Assembly: GCF_050908845.1 (NCBI RefSeq)
Contig: NZ_CP194171.1
Coordinates: 682,001 to 746,000 of the forward strand
Length of the DNA stretch: 64,000 nucleotides
From: Marinobacterium_D sp050908845
GTDB lineage: Bacteria > Pseudomonadota > Gammaproteobacteria > Pseudomonadales > Balneatricaceae
Direction of reading: 5' to 3'
Part shown: positions 34,403 through 42,210 of the stretch, piece by piece
Layout of the letters: each line of letters starts with the position of its first letter
Numbering within the stretch: position 1 is the first letter of the stretch
Notes under the pieces: model-generated
The model's input: only the letters and a program-made list of their open reading frames with translations
Told to the model about the DNA's origin: nothing
Database searches by the model: none
Position numbers and translations under genes: made by a program

Positions 34403-35775
34403 TGCTGAGCTATCTGCGACAGAGTCTGCCAGGCCGCGTGATTGTGCTGCTTATTCTGGCGCTGGGCGTGGTTAACGCTACCACCGTCTACGTGTTCTTC
34501 GAGGAGCGCAGCCGCGCGGTGCGACTGAGCCAGATGGAGGACCTGATCTCGCGCAGTGCGGCGATGGACCGGTTGCTCGATGAAACGCCCCAGGGCGTGC
34601 AGACTGAGGTTCTGGGAGCTGTGACCAGTGAACGTTTTCAGTTCAGCATTGGCGATAGCGCGACAGCCGAGCCTTATAACCGGGCGGCGCTGGACCACCC
34701 GCTTTATCAGCGCCTGATGAGCCTCGTCAGCGGCGATCCGGAAAATGTGCAGTTGTCGATCAGCCCGCGCTACTACTGGTGTTACAGCTGGGTGCAAAAC
34801 CTGCTTAAACCAAATCTGCTGTTCGATCCGGGCGATGCGGCGCTGCCGATCGCTGGCTTATCGATCCTTCGCCCGGATGGTAAGTGGCTCAACGCCACGC
34901 TCAGATCCCCCAGTAGTCTGCCAGGCTGGATCGCACCTCTATTGGTGGCGTTGGCGCTGTTCTCGCTGACAGTGATGGTCGTGGTATTGATTGTGCGCTA
35001 TGTATCGGCCCCGTTGGGCCTGCTGAGCCTTGCCGCTGACCGCATCGGGCGTGGCGAAATGAGTGAATCCATTCCCGAGCGGGGCTCCGATGATGTGCGT
35101 CGCACCACCCGTGCTTTTAACCGGATGCAGGAGAGCCTGCAGCGATTTGTCGATGACCGTACCCGTATGCTGGCGGCGATTTCCCATGATCTGCGCACAC
35201 CACTGACGTCTCTGCGCCTGCACGCCGAGTTCATTCAGCCGGAGAAGAGTCGTGGCAAGATCCTGAGCATTCTCGACCAGATGCAGGATATGCTGGAGGC
35301 AACTCTGGCCTTCACTCGCGAGGAGTCGGTACAGGAGGAGCGGCGCAACATGGACCTGTCGGCACTGGTCGGCAGTATCTGTGAGGATCTGCGTGATCTG
35401 GGCTATAAGATCGAGTACGACGAGTCTCAACGAGTACTCTATACGTGTCGGCCGGGCTCGCTCCGGCGGGCGCTGACCAATCTGATCGAGAACGCCTGTC
35501 ATTACGGTCAGCTGGCTGAAGTTGTTCTGAAGGAGGCGGACGACCGGTTGCTTATTACCGTGCGTGATCAGGGGCCTGGTATACCTGAAGAGGATCAGCA
35601 ACGGGTGTTCGATCCCTTCGTGCGGCTGGAGAGCTCGCGCAGCAGGGAGACCGGCGGTATCGGTCTGGGCTTGTCGATTGCGCGCACCATCGCGCATTCC
35701 CACGGCGGAGAGGTCCGGTTATCCAACCGGCCCGAGGGCGGGCTCGAGGTGGTGCTGGAGCTGCCCGACCACTGA
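34402..35775 (+). CDS. Sensor histidine kinase, OmpR/EnvZ class
   Basis: A 457-residue inner-membrane kinase: N-terminal helix (VIVLLILALGVVNATTVYVFF), a periplasmic sensor of about 140 residues, a second helix (IAPLLVALALFSLTVMVVVLIVRY), HAMP, phosphoacceptor H262 in AAISHDLRTPLTSLRLH, N box NLIENACHY, and DQGPGIP with GGIGLGLSIAR. The layout matches EnvZ/RstB-like kinases. ATG 34402 overlaps the regulator stop; GTG 34399 is an alternative. It is convergent with cynS. Confidence 0.94.
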   Translation: MLSYLRQSLPGRVIVLLILALGVVNATTVYVFFEERSRAVRLSQMEDLISRSAAMDRLLDETPQGVQTEVLGAVTSERFQFSIGDSATAEPYNRAALDHPLYQRLMSLVSGDPENVQLSISPRYYWCYSWVQNLLKPNLLFDPGDAALPIAGLSILRPDGKWLNATLRSPSSLPGWIAPLLVALALFSLTVMVVVLIVRYVSAPLGLLSLAADRIGRGEMSESIPERGSDDVRRTTRAFNRMQESLQRFVDDRTRMLAAISHDLRTPLTSLRLHAEFIQPEKSRGKILSILDQMQDMLEATLAFTREESVQEERRNMDLSALVGSICEDLRDLGYKIEYDESQRVLYTCRPGSLRRALTNLIENACHYGQLAEVVLKEADDRLLITVRDQGPGIPEEDQQRVFDPFVRLESSRSRETGGIGLGLSIARTIAHSHGGEVRLSNRPEGGLEVVLELPDH

Positions 35776-35808
35776 GCCGGACACTCCTTTCGCCAGGTTT
35801 GCCGCGAA

Positions 35809-36252
35809 TCAATAGCTCTTGTAGGGCAGGAATTTGCCCGACATCACCATGTTGACGCGATCCCCTTTCGGGTCCTCTTCACGCTGGATATCCAGGGAAA
35901 AGTCGATGGCGCTCATGATGCCGTCGCCGAACTCTTCGTGGATCAGCTCCTTGATTGAGCCGCCGTAGACGCTGACGATCTCGTACAGACGGTAGAGCAG
36001 CGGATCGGTGGGGATGCCGCCGCTGCCCTTGGAAGGCACGATCTGCAGCCAGGCCACCGCCTCATCGGACAGGTCAAACAGGGCACCGACCGTTTCGGCC
36101 TGCGCCTTGTTGAAGGTCATCTGGCCGAGGCAGGCGGCGGTGGTCCACTCCTTGGACTGGCCGACCTTGTCGGCCACCTCAGTCCATTTCAGGCCCTTGC
36201 TGACCTTCGCGGAAAGAATCATTGCGGTCACTTGTTCGCGGGAGCTGATCAT
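35809..36252 (-). CDS. cynS: Cyanate hydratase (cyanase)
   Basis: A 147-residue cytosolic decamer-forming enzyme that converts cyanate and bicarbonate into ammonia and carbon dioxide. The catalytic residues correspond to R88 (LLYRLYE), E91 and S114 (IMSAIDF). Length and sequence match E. coli CynS (156). A clear AAGGAG sequence precedes the ATG. It is the third gene after the NirC-like transporter and the PP2C/kinase fusion (30-base gap), so it is under the same nitrate/nitrite-linked leader. Its last 82 bases are duplicated at 31684-31765. Confidence 0.96.
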   Translation of the reverse strand: MISSREQVTAMILSAKVSKGLKWTEVADKVGQSKEWTTAACLGQMTFNKAQAETVGALFDLSDEAVAWLQIVPSKGSGGIPTDPLLYRLYEIVSVYGGSIKELIHEEFGDGIMSAIDFSLDIQREEDPKGDRVNMVMSGKFLPYKSY

Positions 36253-36282
36253 GGGTGTTCTCCTTGATTGTGAAATGCACGG

Positions 36283-38010
36283 TCAATTGAGTTGCGTCAC
36301 CAGGTAGACGATCACCGCCATCAGCAGCGCGCTGACGCCCTGCCAGAACTGCACAGGGTTGCGTTCAATCAGTGGCGGGCGGGTGCGGTTGAGAAACGCC
36401 TGGCTGGGTTTGCGCAGGTCGTGGATAAACTCGGAGAGCTCGTCATAACGCTTGAAAGGGTCGGGCTGGAGCGCTTTTTTCAGGGTTTCATCCACCCAGG
36501 CCGGAATCTCCCGCTCGTCATCGAGCACCGAGTCGTACTGCAGGCGCCGTTGTGCCGCCCGGGTGCGGGCGCGGGCAACCTGCGGGCCATAGGGAAAACG
36601 CCCCGACAGCATCTGGTAGGCGATAACGGCCAGGGAATAGAGATCCGAGGTGGCGCTGCCCTGCTCACCGAGAAAATACTCCGGTGCGGTGTAGAGCGCG
36701 GTACCGAGAATAGGGGGCTGCTCCTGGCCGATCAGGGTCTCGTCGATACCCGCCACGCGGGTGGAACCGAAATCGATGATCTTCACCGTACCGCTGCTGT
36801 CGATCATCAGGTTATCGGGCTTGAGATCCTGGTGAACCATCTCCAGGCGGTGGAAGGCGCGCAGCCCGCGGGCCGCCTGTTCGATGATATCGCGAACCTT
36901 TTCCAGCTCCGGCCTGGGGTTGTCGATAAGCCACTGGGCCAGGGTCTGTCCCTCGATATACTCCGTCAGGGTATAGAGGTAGTTGCGCGGTCGCGGGCAG
37001 GGCGCGGCCTTAAGCACGTGGGGGCTGTTCAGGCGCCGGGCGATCCATTCCTCCATCATGAAGCGTTCGAGATAGGCCGGGTCTTCACCGAGATCGATCG
37101 ACGGCGCCTTCAGAATCAGCTGCTGATCAGTCTCTTTATCCACAGCCAGATACACATGGCTGCGGCTGGTGGCGTGTATCTCGCGGACGATCCGGTAGCC
37201 ATCAAACTCCGCGGGCGGTTCCAGAACGGGCGGCAACGGCAGGCTGTCGAGCTGCAGCGGCAGGTGCGTGGTTTCCGGGCGGGGCAGGTCGTCGATGCGG
37301 ACAATCTGCAGGCTCAGGTTATCGGGACTGCCCTGTTCGTAGGCCTGCTGGATGATCGCTTCGGCGGCCCGGTCCAGGTTATCGGGGTGTTCACTGATGG
37401 CGTAACGAATAAAGGTGGTATCCACATATTCATAGACACCGTCGGTGGCCAGCAGAAAGGTATCGCCGAGCGTTAACGGCAACGCCTCGTAATCCAGCTC
37501 CAGGTAGTCGTCTATGCCGAGTGCACGGCTGAGATAGTTCTCCTCCTGGGAGATCCACAGGCGGTGGTCCTTGGTCAGCTGCTCAAGCCCGCTGTCGCGG
37601 AGGCGGTAGATGCGGCTGTCGCCGGCGTGGAACAGGTGAGCCGTGGTGCCTTTAAGCACCAGAGCACTGAGCGTGCAGACATAGCCGCGGTTCTTGTCGT
37701 AGCGGTATTCGCTGCGCTGGGTCTGGGAGTGAAGCCAGGAGTTGGTCGCCTGAATCACCCGCTCAGCGGCGGTTTTGACAGTCCAGGCATCAGAGGTACA
37801 GAAGTAATCATCGAGGAAGGTTTTAACAGCGGTGGCGCTGGCGATCTGGCTGACACTGCTGGTGCTGATACCGTCGGCGATGGCGAGGGCAGCACCTTTG
37901 AGCGTCAACTGAGGCTCATCCGGTACCCGAGCACCGTGAAAATCCTGGTTTTCAGTCTTCCGGCCCCGGTTGGAATGCTGGCCGATGCTGAGTGTCAGTT
38001 GATTGCTCAT
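36283..38010 (-). CDS. Fused PP2C-type protein phosphatase and serine/threonine kinase
   Basis: A 575-residue fusion. Residues 1-240 form a PP2C phosphatase with NRGRKTENQD, AIADGI, HAGDSRIYRL and GSPDNLS. Residues 271-535 are a protein kinase: lysine in LILKAPS, catalytic loop HQDLKPDN (HQD replaces the usual HRD), metal-binding DFGSTR and TAPEYF. A single C-terminal helix (about 554-572) anchors it. Similar fusions sit in nitrate-assimilation loci of pseudomonads, which fits the NirC-like and NasR-like neighbours. Target unknown. Confidence 0.9.
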   Translation of the reverse strand: MSNQLTLSIGQHSNRGRKTENQDFHGARVPDEPQLTLKGAALAIADGISTSSVSQIASATAVKTFLDDYFCTSDAWTVKTAAERVIQATNSWLHSQTQRSEYRYDKNRGYVCTLSALVLKGTTAHLFHAGDSRIYRLRDSGLEQLTKDHRLWISQEENYLSRALGIDDYLELDYEALPLTLGDTFLLATDGVYEYVDTTFIRYAISEHPDNLDRAAEAIIQQAYEQGSPDNLSLQIVRIDDLPRPETTHLPLQLDSLPLPPVLEPPAEFDGYRIVREIHATSRSHVYLAVDKETDQQLILKAPSIDLGEDPAYLERFMMEEWIARRLNSPHVLKAAPCPRPRNYLYTLTEYIEGQTLAQWLIDNPRPELEKVRDIIEQAARGLRAFHRLEMVHQDLKPDNLMIDSSGTVKIIDFGSTRVAGIDETLIGQEQPPILGTALYTAPEYFLGEQGSATSDLYSLAVIAYQMLSGRFPYGPQVARARTRAAQRRLQYDSVLDDEREIPAWVDETLKKALQPDPFKRYDELSEFIHDLRKPSQAFLNRTRPPLIERNPVQFWQGVSALLMAVIVYLVTQLN

Positions 38011-38090
38011 GGGCAGGGCGCCAGGCAGAGTCGTTAGGAAAAACCTCAGCCGCGGAGATCCGGGCTGAGGTTGATCATGCTAGAGGCCGT

Positions 38091-38942
38091 TCAGGCAGAA
38101 GCTGAGCTCGGCTTGCCGGTCGGTGCCTGGGCTGCGGCCTTGCGCTTGGCGCCGGTACGCACATGGGTGGTGTAGAGGGTCAGACCGGTGAAGGCGAGGC
38201 CACCCACCAGGTTGCCCAGGGCAGTCGGGATTTCGTTCCAGATCAGGTAGTCGGCCACGGAGAAGTCACCGCCCATGATCATCGCGAACGGGAACAGGAA
38301 CATGTTCACTACGGAGTGTTCGAAGCCCATGAAGAAGAACAGCATGATCGGCATCCACATCGCCAGGACCTTGCCGCTGACATGGGTTGAGATCATCGCG
38401 CCCACCACGCCCATGGAGACCATCCAGTTACACAGCATGCCGCGGATGAAGATGGTGAGCCAGCCATCGGCACCATAGGCGGCGTAACCGACGGTACGTG
38501 CTTCACCGATACCGGAAACCTTCTCAGCGATGGCGCCGCCGTCGGTGTTGTAACCCATGGTGAAGATGTAGGACATCATCACCGCGACAGTGAAGGCGCC
38601 GGCAAAGTTACCCACAAACACCAGGCCCCAGTTGCGCAGAATCTGTGATGGGGTAACGCCGGGGCGCTTGTCGAGCCAGGCCAGCGGGGTCAGCATAAAC
38701 ACGCCGGTGAGCAGGTCGAAGCCCATCAGGTAGAGCATGCAGAAGCCCACCGGGAACAGGATCGCGCCGATCAGGAAAACGCCGGTTTGCACGGCGACGG
38801 TCACCGCGAACACGGCGGCCAGCGCCAGGATCGCACCGGCCATATAGGCGCGGATCAGCGTATCGCGGGTGGACATATGGACCTTGGATTCGCCCGCATC
38901 GACCATCTTGGTCACAAACTCGGAAGGGATCAGATAAGCCAT
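38091..38942 (-). CDS. Formate/nitrite transporter family protein (NirC/FocA type)
   Basis: A 283-residue six-helix FNT channel. Characteristic segments: KVHMSTRDTLIRAYMAGAILALAAVF, MGFDLLTGVFMLTPLA, NWGLVFVGNFAGAF, NWMVSMGVVGAMI and FMGFEHSVVNMFLFPFAMI with the conserved histidine. FNT proteins carry formate, nitrite or hydrosulfide; the NasR-like gene upstream and the nitrite-related leader favour nitrite. A 100-base leader with ANTAR-type hairpins and a terminator precedes it. Confidence 0.93.
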   Translation of the reverse strand: MAYLIPSEFVTKMVDAGESKVHMSTRDTLIRAYMAGAILALAAVFAVTVAVQTGVFLIGAILFPVGFCMLYLMGFDLLTGVFMLTPLAWLDKRPGVTPSQILRNWGLVFVGNFAGAFTVAVMMSYIFTMGYNTDGGAIAEKVSGIGEARTVGYAAYGADGWLTIFIRGMLCNWMVSMGVVGAMISTHVSGKVLAMWMPIMLFFFMGFEHSVVNMFLFPFAMIMGGDFSVADYLIWNEIPTALGNLVGGLAFTGLTLYTTHVRTGAKRKAAAQAPTGKPSSASA

Positions 38943-39006
38943 GGTTAAGTGCCTCTGTCAGCAGTTAGTCATCACACACGGAAATGGGTTATTCCAAGAG
39001 CAGACG

Positions 39007-39058
39007 AAAAAAAAGCGCCCACACCTGACCTGCCCGGGGGCAGGTAAGTGATGGACGC
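39007..39058 (-). terminator. Leader terminator (attenuator) of the nirC-like operon
   Basis: Read on the minus strand: outer arm GCGTCCA (39058-39052), an inner ACCTGCC/GGCAGGT stem (39045-39028), outer arm TGGGCGC (39021-39015), then eight U residues (39014-39007). It lies within the 5' leader, 64 bases before the start codon, so it must be read through for expression. Its 5' outer arm is shared with hairpin P2. Confidence 0.88.
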
Positions 39059-39067
39059 CATTATCCA
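39052..39067 (-). promoter_or_regulatory. ANTAR-type leader hairpin P2 (hexaloop)
   Basis: On the minus strand TGGAT-AATGGC-GTCCA forms a 5-bp stem (last pair U-G) with a hexanucleotide loop with A at 1 and G at 4, the signature of ANTAR-bound hairpins. Its 3' arm is the terminator's 5' arm, so the two structures exclude each other. Confidence 0.75.
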
Positions 39068-39089
39068 AATACTCTTAGCTTGTTAGTCA

Positions 39090-39105
39090 GAGCCAACGCT
39101 GGCTC
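39090..39105 (-). promoter_or_regulatory. ANTAR-type leader hairpin P1 (hexaloop)
   Basis: On the minus strand GAGCC-AGCGTT-GGCTC forms a 5-bp stem closed by C-G with loop A1 and G4. It lies 22 bases upstream of P2, the tandem arrangement known for ANTAR targets. Confidence 0.8.
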
Positions 39106-39120
39106 AGATAAGTTGTATTA

Positions 39121-39137
39121 AGCAATCGATGTGCCAA
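39121..39137 (-). promoter_or_regulatory. Sigma-54 (-24/-12) promoter of the nirC-like operon
   Basis: On the minus strand TTGGCACATCGATTGCT has the invariant GG and GC dinucleotides 10 bases apart (TTGGCAC-N5-TTGCT). Transcription would start near 39110, about 5 bases before hairpin P1, so the promoter and leader fit together. This implies activation by an enhancer-binding protein, most likely NtrC. Confidence 0.78.
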
Positions 39138-39235
39138 GGGGTAAAAATCGTTGAATCGGTGGGATATTCTGATGTTATTCAGGGGCTGATGACCGCGGGG
39201 TTGCGATTGTTTTGCTTTCCCATGGTGCAGGTGCG

Positions 39236-40558
39236 TTACTTTTTGCGCCTGTTTGGATCGCGAGAAGACTTGCCAGTCGCCTGCGCAGCGGCCATGAGAC
39301 GTTCCACATCGGTGATGACGCGCTCGGCCACGTCGATCAGGCGTTTATTCTGCGTCATGGCGCTCTGTTGCAGGGTACGGAACGCCTGCTCCTCATCCAG
39401 GCCCTGGTACTGCATCAGCAGGCCCTTGGCCCGCTCCAGTTTCTTGCGCTCATAGAGAGCCTGACGGGCGGCGCTGAGCTCGTCGTTCATCTTCTTCAGG
39501 CTTTCGGACTGCTGCTGTACCAGGCCATAAAGGGAGCGGACCCAGTCCGGGCCCACGGAGCCGGTCTGCGGCAGGTTCTCCTGCAGTGGACCGCCGGAGC
39601 CCAGCAGCATGGTCAGCGGCGAGGTGGCGGGAGTGTCCAGGGCGGCCAGGGTATCGCGCTGCTGTTTCAGCTCCTGGTCCGCCTGCTCCACGCGCTGCGC
39701 GCTTAACTCAAGCAGCACGTCGGCCAGCTCCTGCTCCAGTGTCTGCATGGCGTCGATGCGCTGGGTGGCCAGGTCGTACCAGACTTCGCTGATATCCGGG
39801 GGAACGCCGGAGCCGGGTTCGATACGCGCGATCACCTGCCGCAGGCGCATGAATTCGGTGGTTTCGGCGCTTGATTGCAACGCCGTCCAGGCCTTCAACT
39901 GCGGCGGTTTGCAGAACTCCTTGAAGGTGTTGAAGCAGTGATCCTGGGCTGCCACCAGATTGCGCAGCTGGTCCAGCAGCTCGGCGCTGAATTCGCCGGT
40001 GGCGATGCCGCTTACCGTCCAGGCACGCTCCTGCCCGGCGTACTCCTTGCCCTGCATGAAGTTGAACATCGCCACCAGCTCACGGGTGATCTCGGGATCA
40101 TCGGAGATATCCGCCGCTTCGAAGATCACCGACAGCAGCGCCTGCATCAGCCGGCTGTAGGCCTGGGTGCTTTCCCGGGCGGACAGAGACTGCTCATCCA
40201 CTCCCTGGCGCAGGCCCGGCAGGGCATCGAGCCCCTGCAGGACATGGGCAATGTTGTTAAACAGCCGGGCGCGACCGGCCAGCGGGCCGGCATCGATATC
40301 GATCAGGTCCAACCCGGCACGGAGCGCGGCCTCTGCCTGTCGCGAACTTGTCACCTGGGCGTGGCGCTGTTCACTGAGCCGGGTGCCTCCCGATGAGAGA
40401 AACAGGTTGGAGAGCCCGCGCTCACGCTGTAGCTCGTGAATCAGGTTGCTGACCTGTGTAACCAGCGTACAGCTGGCCATCAGCTGTTTGAGCGAAGCGA
40501 TTTCGGACCGTTTCGAGGCGAGGAAGAAATCTTCGGTACTGTGCTGGCTATCGGACAT
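39236..40558 (-). CDS. NIT-ANTAR antiterminator protein (NasR-like)
   Basis: A 440-residue cytosolic protein. The N-terminal nitrate/nitrite-sensing NIT domain spans about 25-290 (VSNLIHELQRERGLSNLFLSSGG is the P-box-like helix with R residues). A coiled coil follows, then a C-terminal ANTAR domain (about 360-425; KLERAKGLLMQYQGLDEEQAFRTLQQSAM). This is NasR's layout. In Klebsiella NasR binds leader RNA of the nasF operon to prevent termination when nitrate or nitrite is present. ATG 40558 has GGAG 6 bases upstream. Its RNA target is probably the adjacent leader. Confidence 0.92.
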   Translation of the reverse strand: MSDSQHSTEDFFLASKRSEIASLKQLMASCTLVTQVSNLIHELQRERGLSNLFLSSGGTRLSEQRHAQVTSSRQAEAALRAGLDLIDIDAGPLAGRARLFNNIAHVLQGLDALPGLRQGVDEQSLSARESTQAYSRLMQALLSVIFEAADISDDPEITRELVAMFNFMQGKEYAGQERAWTVSGIATGEFSAELLDQLRNLVAAQDHCFNTFKEFCKPPQLKAWTALQSSAETTEFMRLRQVIARIEPGSGVPPDISEVWYDLATQRIDAMQTLEQELADVLLELSAQRVEQADQELKQQRDTLAALDTPATSPLTMLLGSGGPLQENLPQTGSVGPDWVRSLYGLVQQQSESLKKMNDELSAARQALYERKKLERAKGLLMQYQGLDEEQAFRTLQQSAMTQNKRLIDVAERVITDVERLMAAAQATGKSSRDPNRRKK

Positions 40559-40694
40559 TCTCGGCTCCATCTTAGGATTCTCTTTTTTACCATAGGTGAG
40601 CAGCAACACCTGTACCAGAGTGACATCGCGTTATGGCTTGCGGAGTGCGGGGAATGTTATCTTGGCCAGCCAATAAATGCTCAGGGAGAGTCAG

Positions 40695-40937
40695 ATGAAA
40701 GAGTTCATGTATGCGACGGCGCTGTGTTTCCTGATGCTGGCGATCTGGAGTTTCTCCAAGACCCCGAGCGAAGAGGCGATAAAGCAGGTGGAACCCGCGC
40801 TGGTGGAGCAGATGCGCCAGGACCGGGAAACCCTCAGATTCATCTCCGGTGGAGCCTTGGTACTGAGCGTTGTCTGCGGCGTGGTCGGCTGGCGCTCCCG
40901 CTCCCGTGAGGATGCCAGCAAAAAGTCGGTGGAGTAA
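40695..40937 (+). CDS. Small hypothetical membrane protein, 80 aa
   Basis: MKEFMYATALCFLMLAIWSF is a first membrane helix and ISGGALVLSVVCGVVGW a second, with a charged loop between them. The tail is basic (RSRSREDASKK). GGAGAG lies 4 bases before the ATG. No family is recognised. It stands alone between the NasR-like gene and tmRNA. Confidence 0.6.
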   Translation: MKEFMYATALCFLMLAIWSFSKTPSEEAIKQVEPALVEQMRQDRETLRFISGGALVLSVVCGVVGWRSRSREDASKKSVE

Positions 40938-41120
40938 TTACCGCAGGCTTGGGGCATAGAAACTGCCGCAATAGAACAAGGAGTCGGGATGTGAGTTGAG
41001 GGCAGGTCACTTTGTACCTGCCTTTAAAGGCGTGACGAAACCGATAGCTCAGTAGTTGAGCCTTTCGCGCAACAGCTATTTCGACATTACAGGAAGAAGT
41101 GGTAGGCACCAGAAAAGAAA

Positions 41121-41146
41121 AAAGCCTGTAAAAACAGGCTCTTAAC
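41121..41146 (-). terminator. tmRNA terminator
   Basis: Minus strand AGCCTGT-TTTT-ACAGGCT followed by a T-run, 14 bases past the tmRNA 3' end. Confidence 0.85.
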
Positions 41147-41159
41147 TTTAGCAATTTGG

Positions 41160-41518
41160 TGGTGGAGGTGGCGGGTTTCGAACCCGCGTCCGCCAATCCT
41201 CTGCCTCGAGATCTACATGCTTAGGCTGCTCTATTAGGTTAACCCGTCACGACCCGAGAGCCAGGGTGTTGTGGGCGAGCCCTTTTAGTTTTAACCGTTC
41301 AGCTTAGGGCGAAGCATCCGGGCGATTCTGTCTCATATGACACCGCGAACCTCTTAGTTACAGACACCTGAGAGTGCGGCGCTAGCAGACTTAAGCTGCT
41401 AGAGCGTAGTTATCGTCGTTTGCAACTATAACTAGTGTGATGAGGGATTTACGAGAATCATCACGTTCTCGGCATGCACCCAAGGGTTCGCAATCGGCGT
41501 CGAAGCCAAGTCACCCCC
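41160..41518 (-). ncRNA. ssrA: tmRNA (ssrA)
   Basis: A 359-base transfer-messenger RNA that rescues stalled ribosomes. The 5' end GGGGGTGACTT and the 3' end CACCTCCACCA form the alanyl-type acceptor stem, with a TTCGAAACC T-arm near the 3' end. The tag reading frame (41423-41391, minus) encodes ANDDNYALAA followed by TAA, a typical gammaproteobacterial tag. The partner gene smpB lies directly upstream (59 bases). Confidence 0.97.
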
Positions 41519-41577
41519 GGATAAGAGCGCAAATCTTACGCGATCAGTAGACAACATGAAAGAGGTACAAGTTCCGG

Positions 41578-42057
41578 TTAGGCTTTATGTACCGCCATGG
41601 CGCGCTGTTTTTCGCGGTTAGCGTCTTTTTCCTTTTCAGCGGCACGCTTGTCGTGCAGCTTCTTGCCTTTCACCAGTGCGATTTCGCACTTCACGCGGCC
41701 GTTCTTCCAGTACAGGGCCAGTGCCACACAGGTGTGACCTTTGGCCTCGACGGCGTTGACCAGTCGTGAGATCTCTTTCGCGTGCAGCAGCAGCTTGCGG
41801 TCACGACGGGGATCGGCGACGACGTGCGTTGATGCCGTAATCAGTGGTGTGAAGTGTGCGCCTACCAGCCAGGCTTCGCCGTTCTTGAAAACGACGTAGG
41901 AATCGACCAGCTGTGCACGTCCGTCGCGCAGACTTTTGACCTCCCATCCGGTCAGGGACAGGCCGGCCTCGAACTTCTGCTCGATGGTGTATTCGTGCTT
42001 CGCACGTTTGTTGAGGCAGATGGTATTTCCGCCCGGTGCCTTTTTCTTTTTCGCCAT
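41578..42057 (-). CDS. smpB: SsrA-binding protein SmpB
   Basis: A 159-residue RNA-binding protein that delivers tmRNA to stalled ribosomes. It has the OB-fold motifs NKRAKHEYTIEQKFEAGLSLTGWEVKSLRDGRAQL, and a basic C-terminal tail (KLHDKRAAEKEKDANREKQ) that occupies the mRNA channel. Adjacent to ssrA, as in most bacteria. It is divergent from the NSS transporter gene. Confidence 0.97.
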   Translation of the reverse strand: MAKKKKAPGGNTICLNKRAKHEYTIEQKFEAGLSLTGWEVKSLRDGRAQLVDSYVVFKNGEAWLVGAHFTPLITASTHVVADPRRDRKLLLHAKEISRLVNAVEAKGHTCVALALYWKNGRVKCEIALVKGKKLHDKRAAEKEKDANREKQRAMAVHKA

Positions 42058-42210
42058 GGGGCGCGATTATACGGGCGGCCCGGGTTCAAGGAAAGCAGAA
42101 CAAAAGTTGTCTTCGTGATCAGGAAATAGACCGGTTTTGGCGGTTGGAGGTTGATACTGCTGTCTGAAACATGAACAATTGCGCGCCTACGTAAAACCAG
42201 AGTGAGAGTA

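Noticed and set aside
40938..41120. A gene in the gap between the small membrane protein and tmRNA
   Set aside because: No frame with support was found; only the tmRNA terminator lies at its end.
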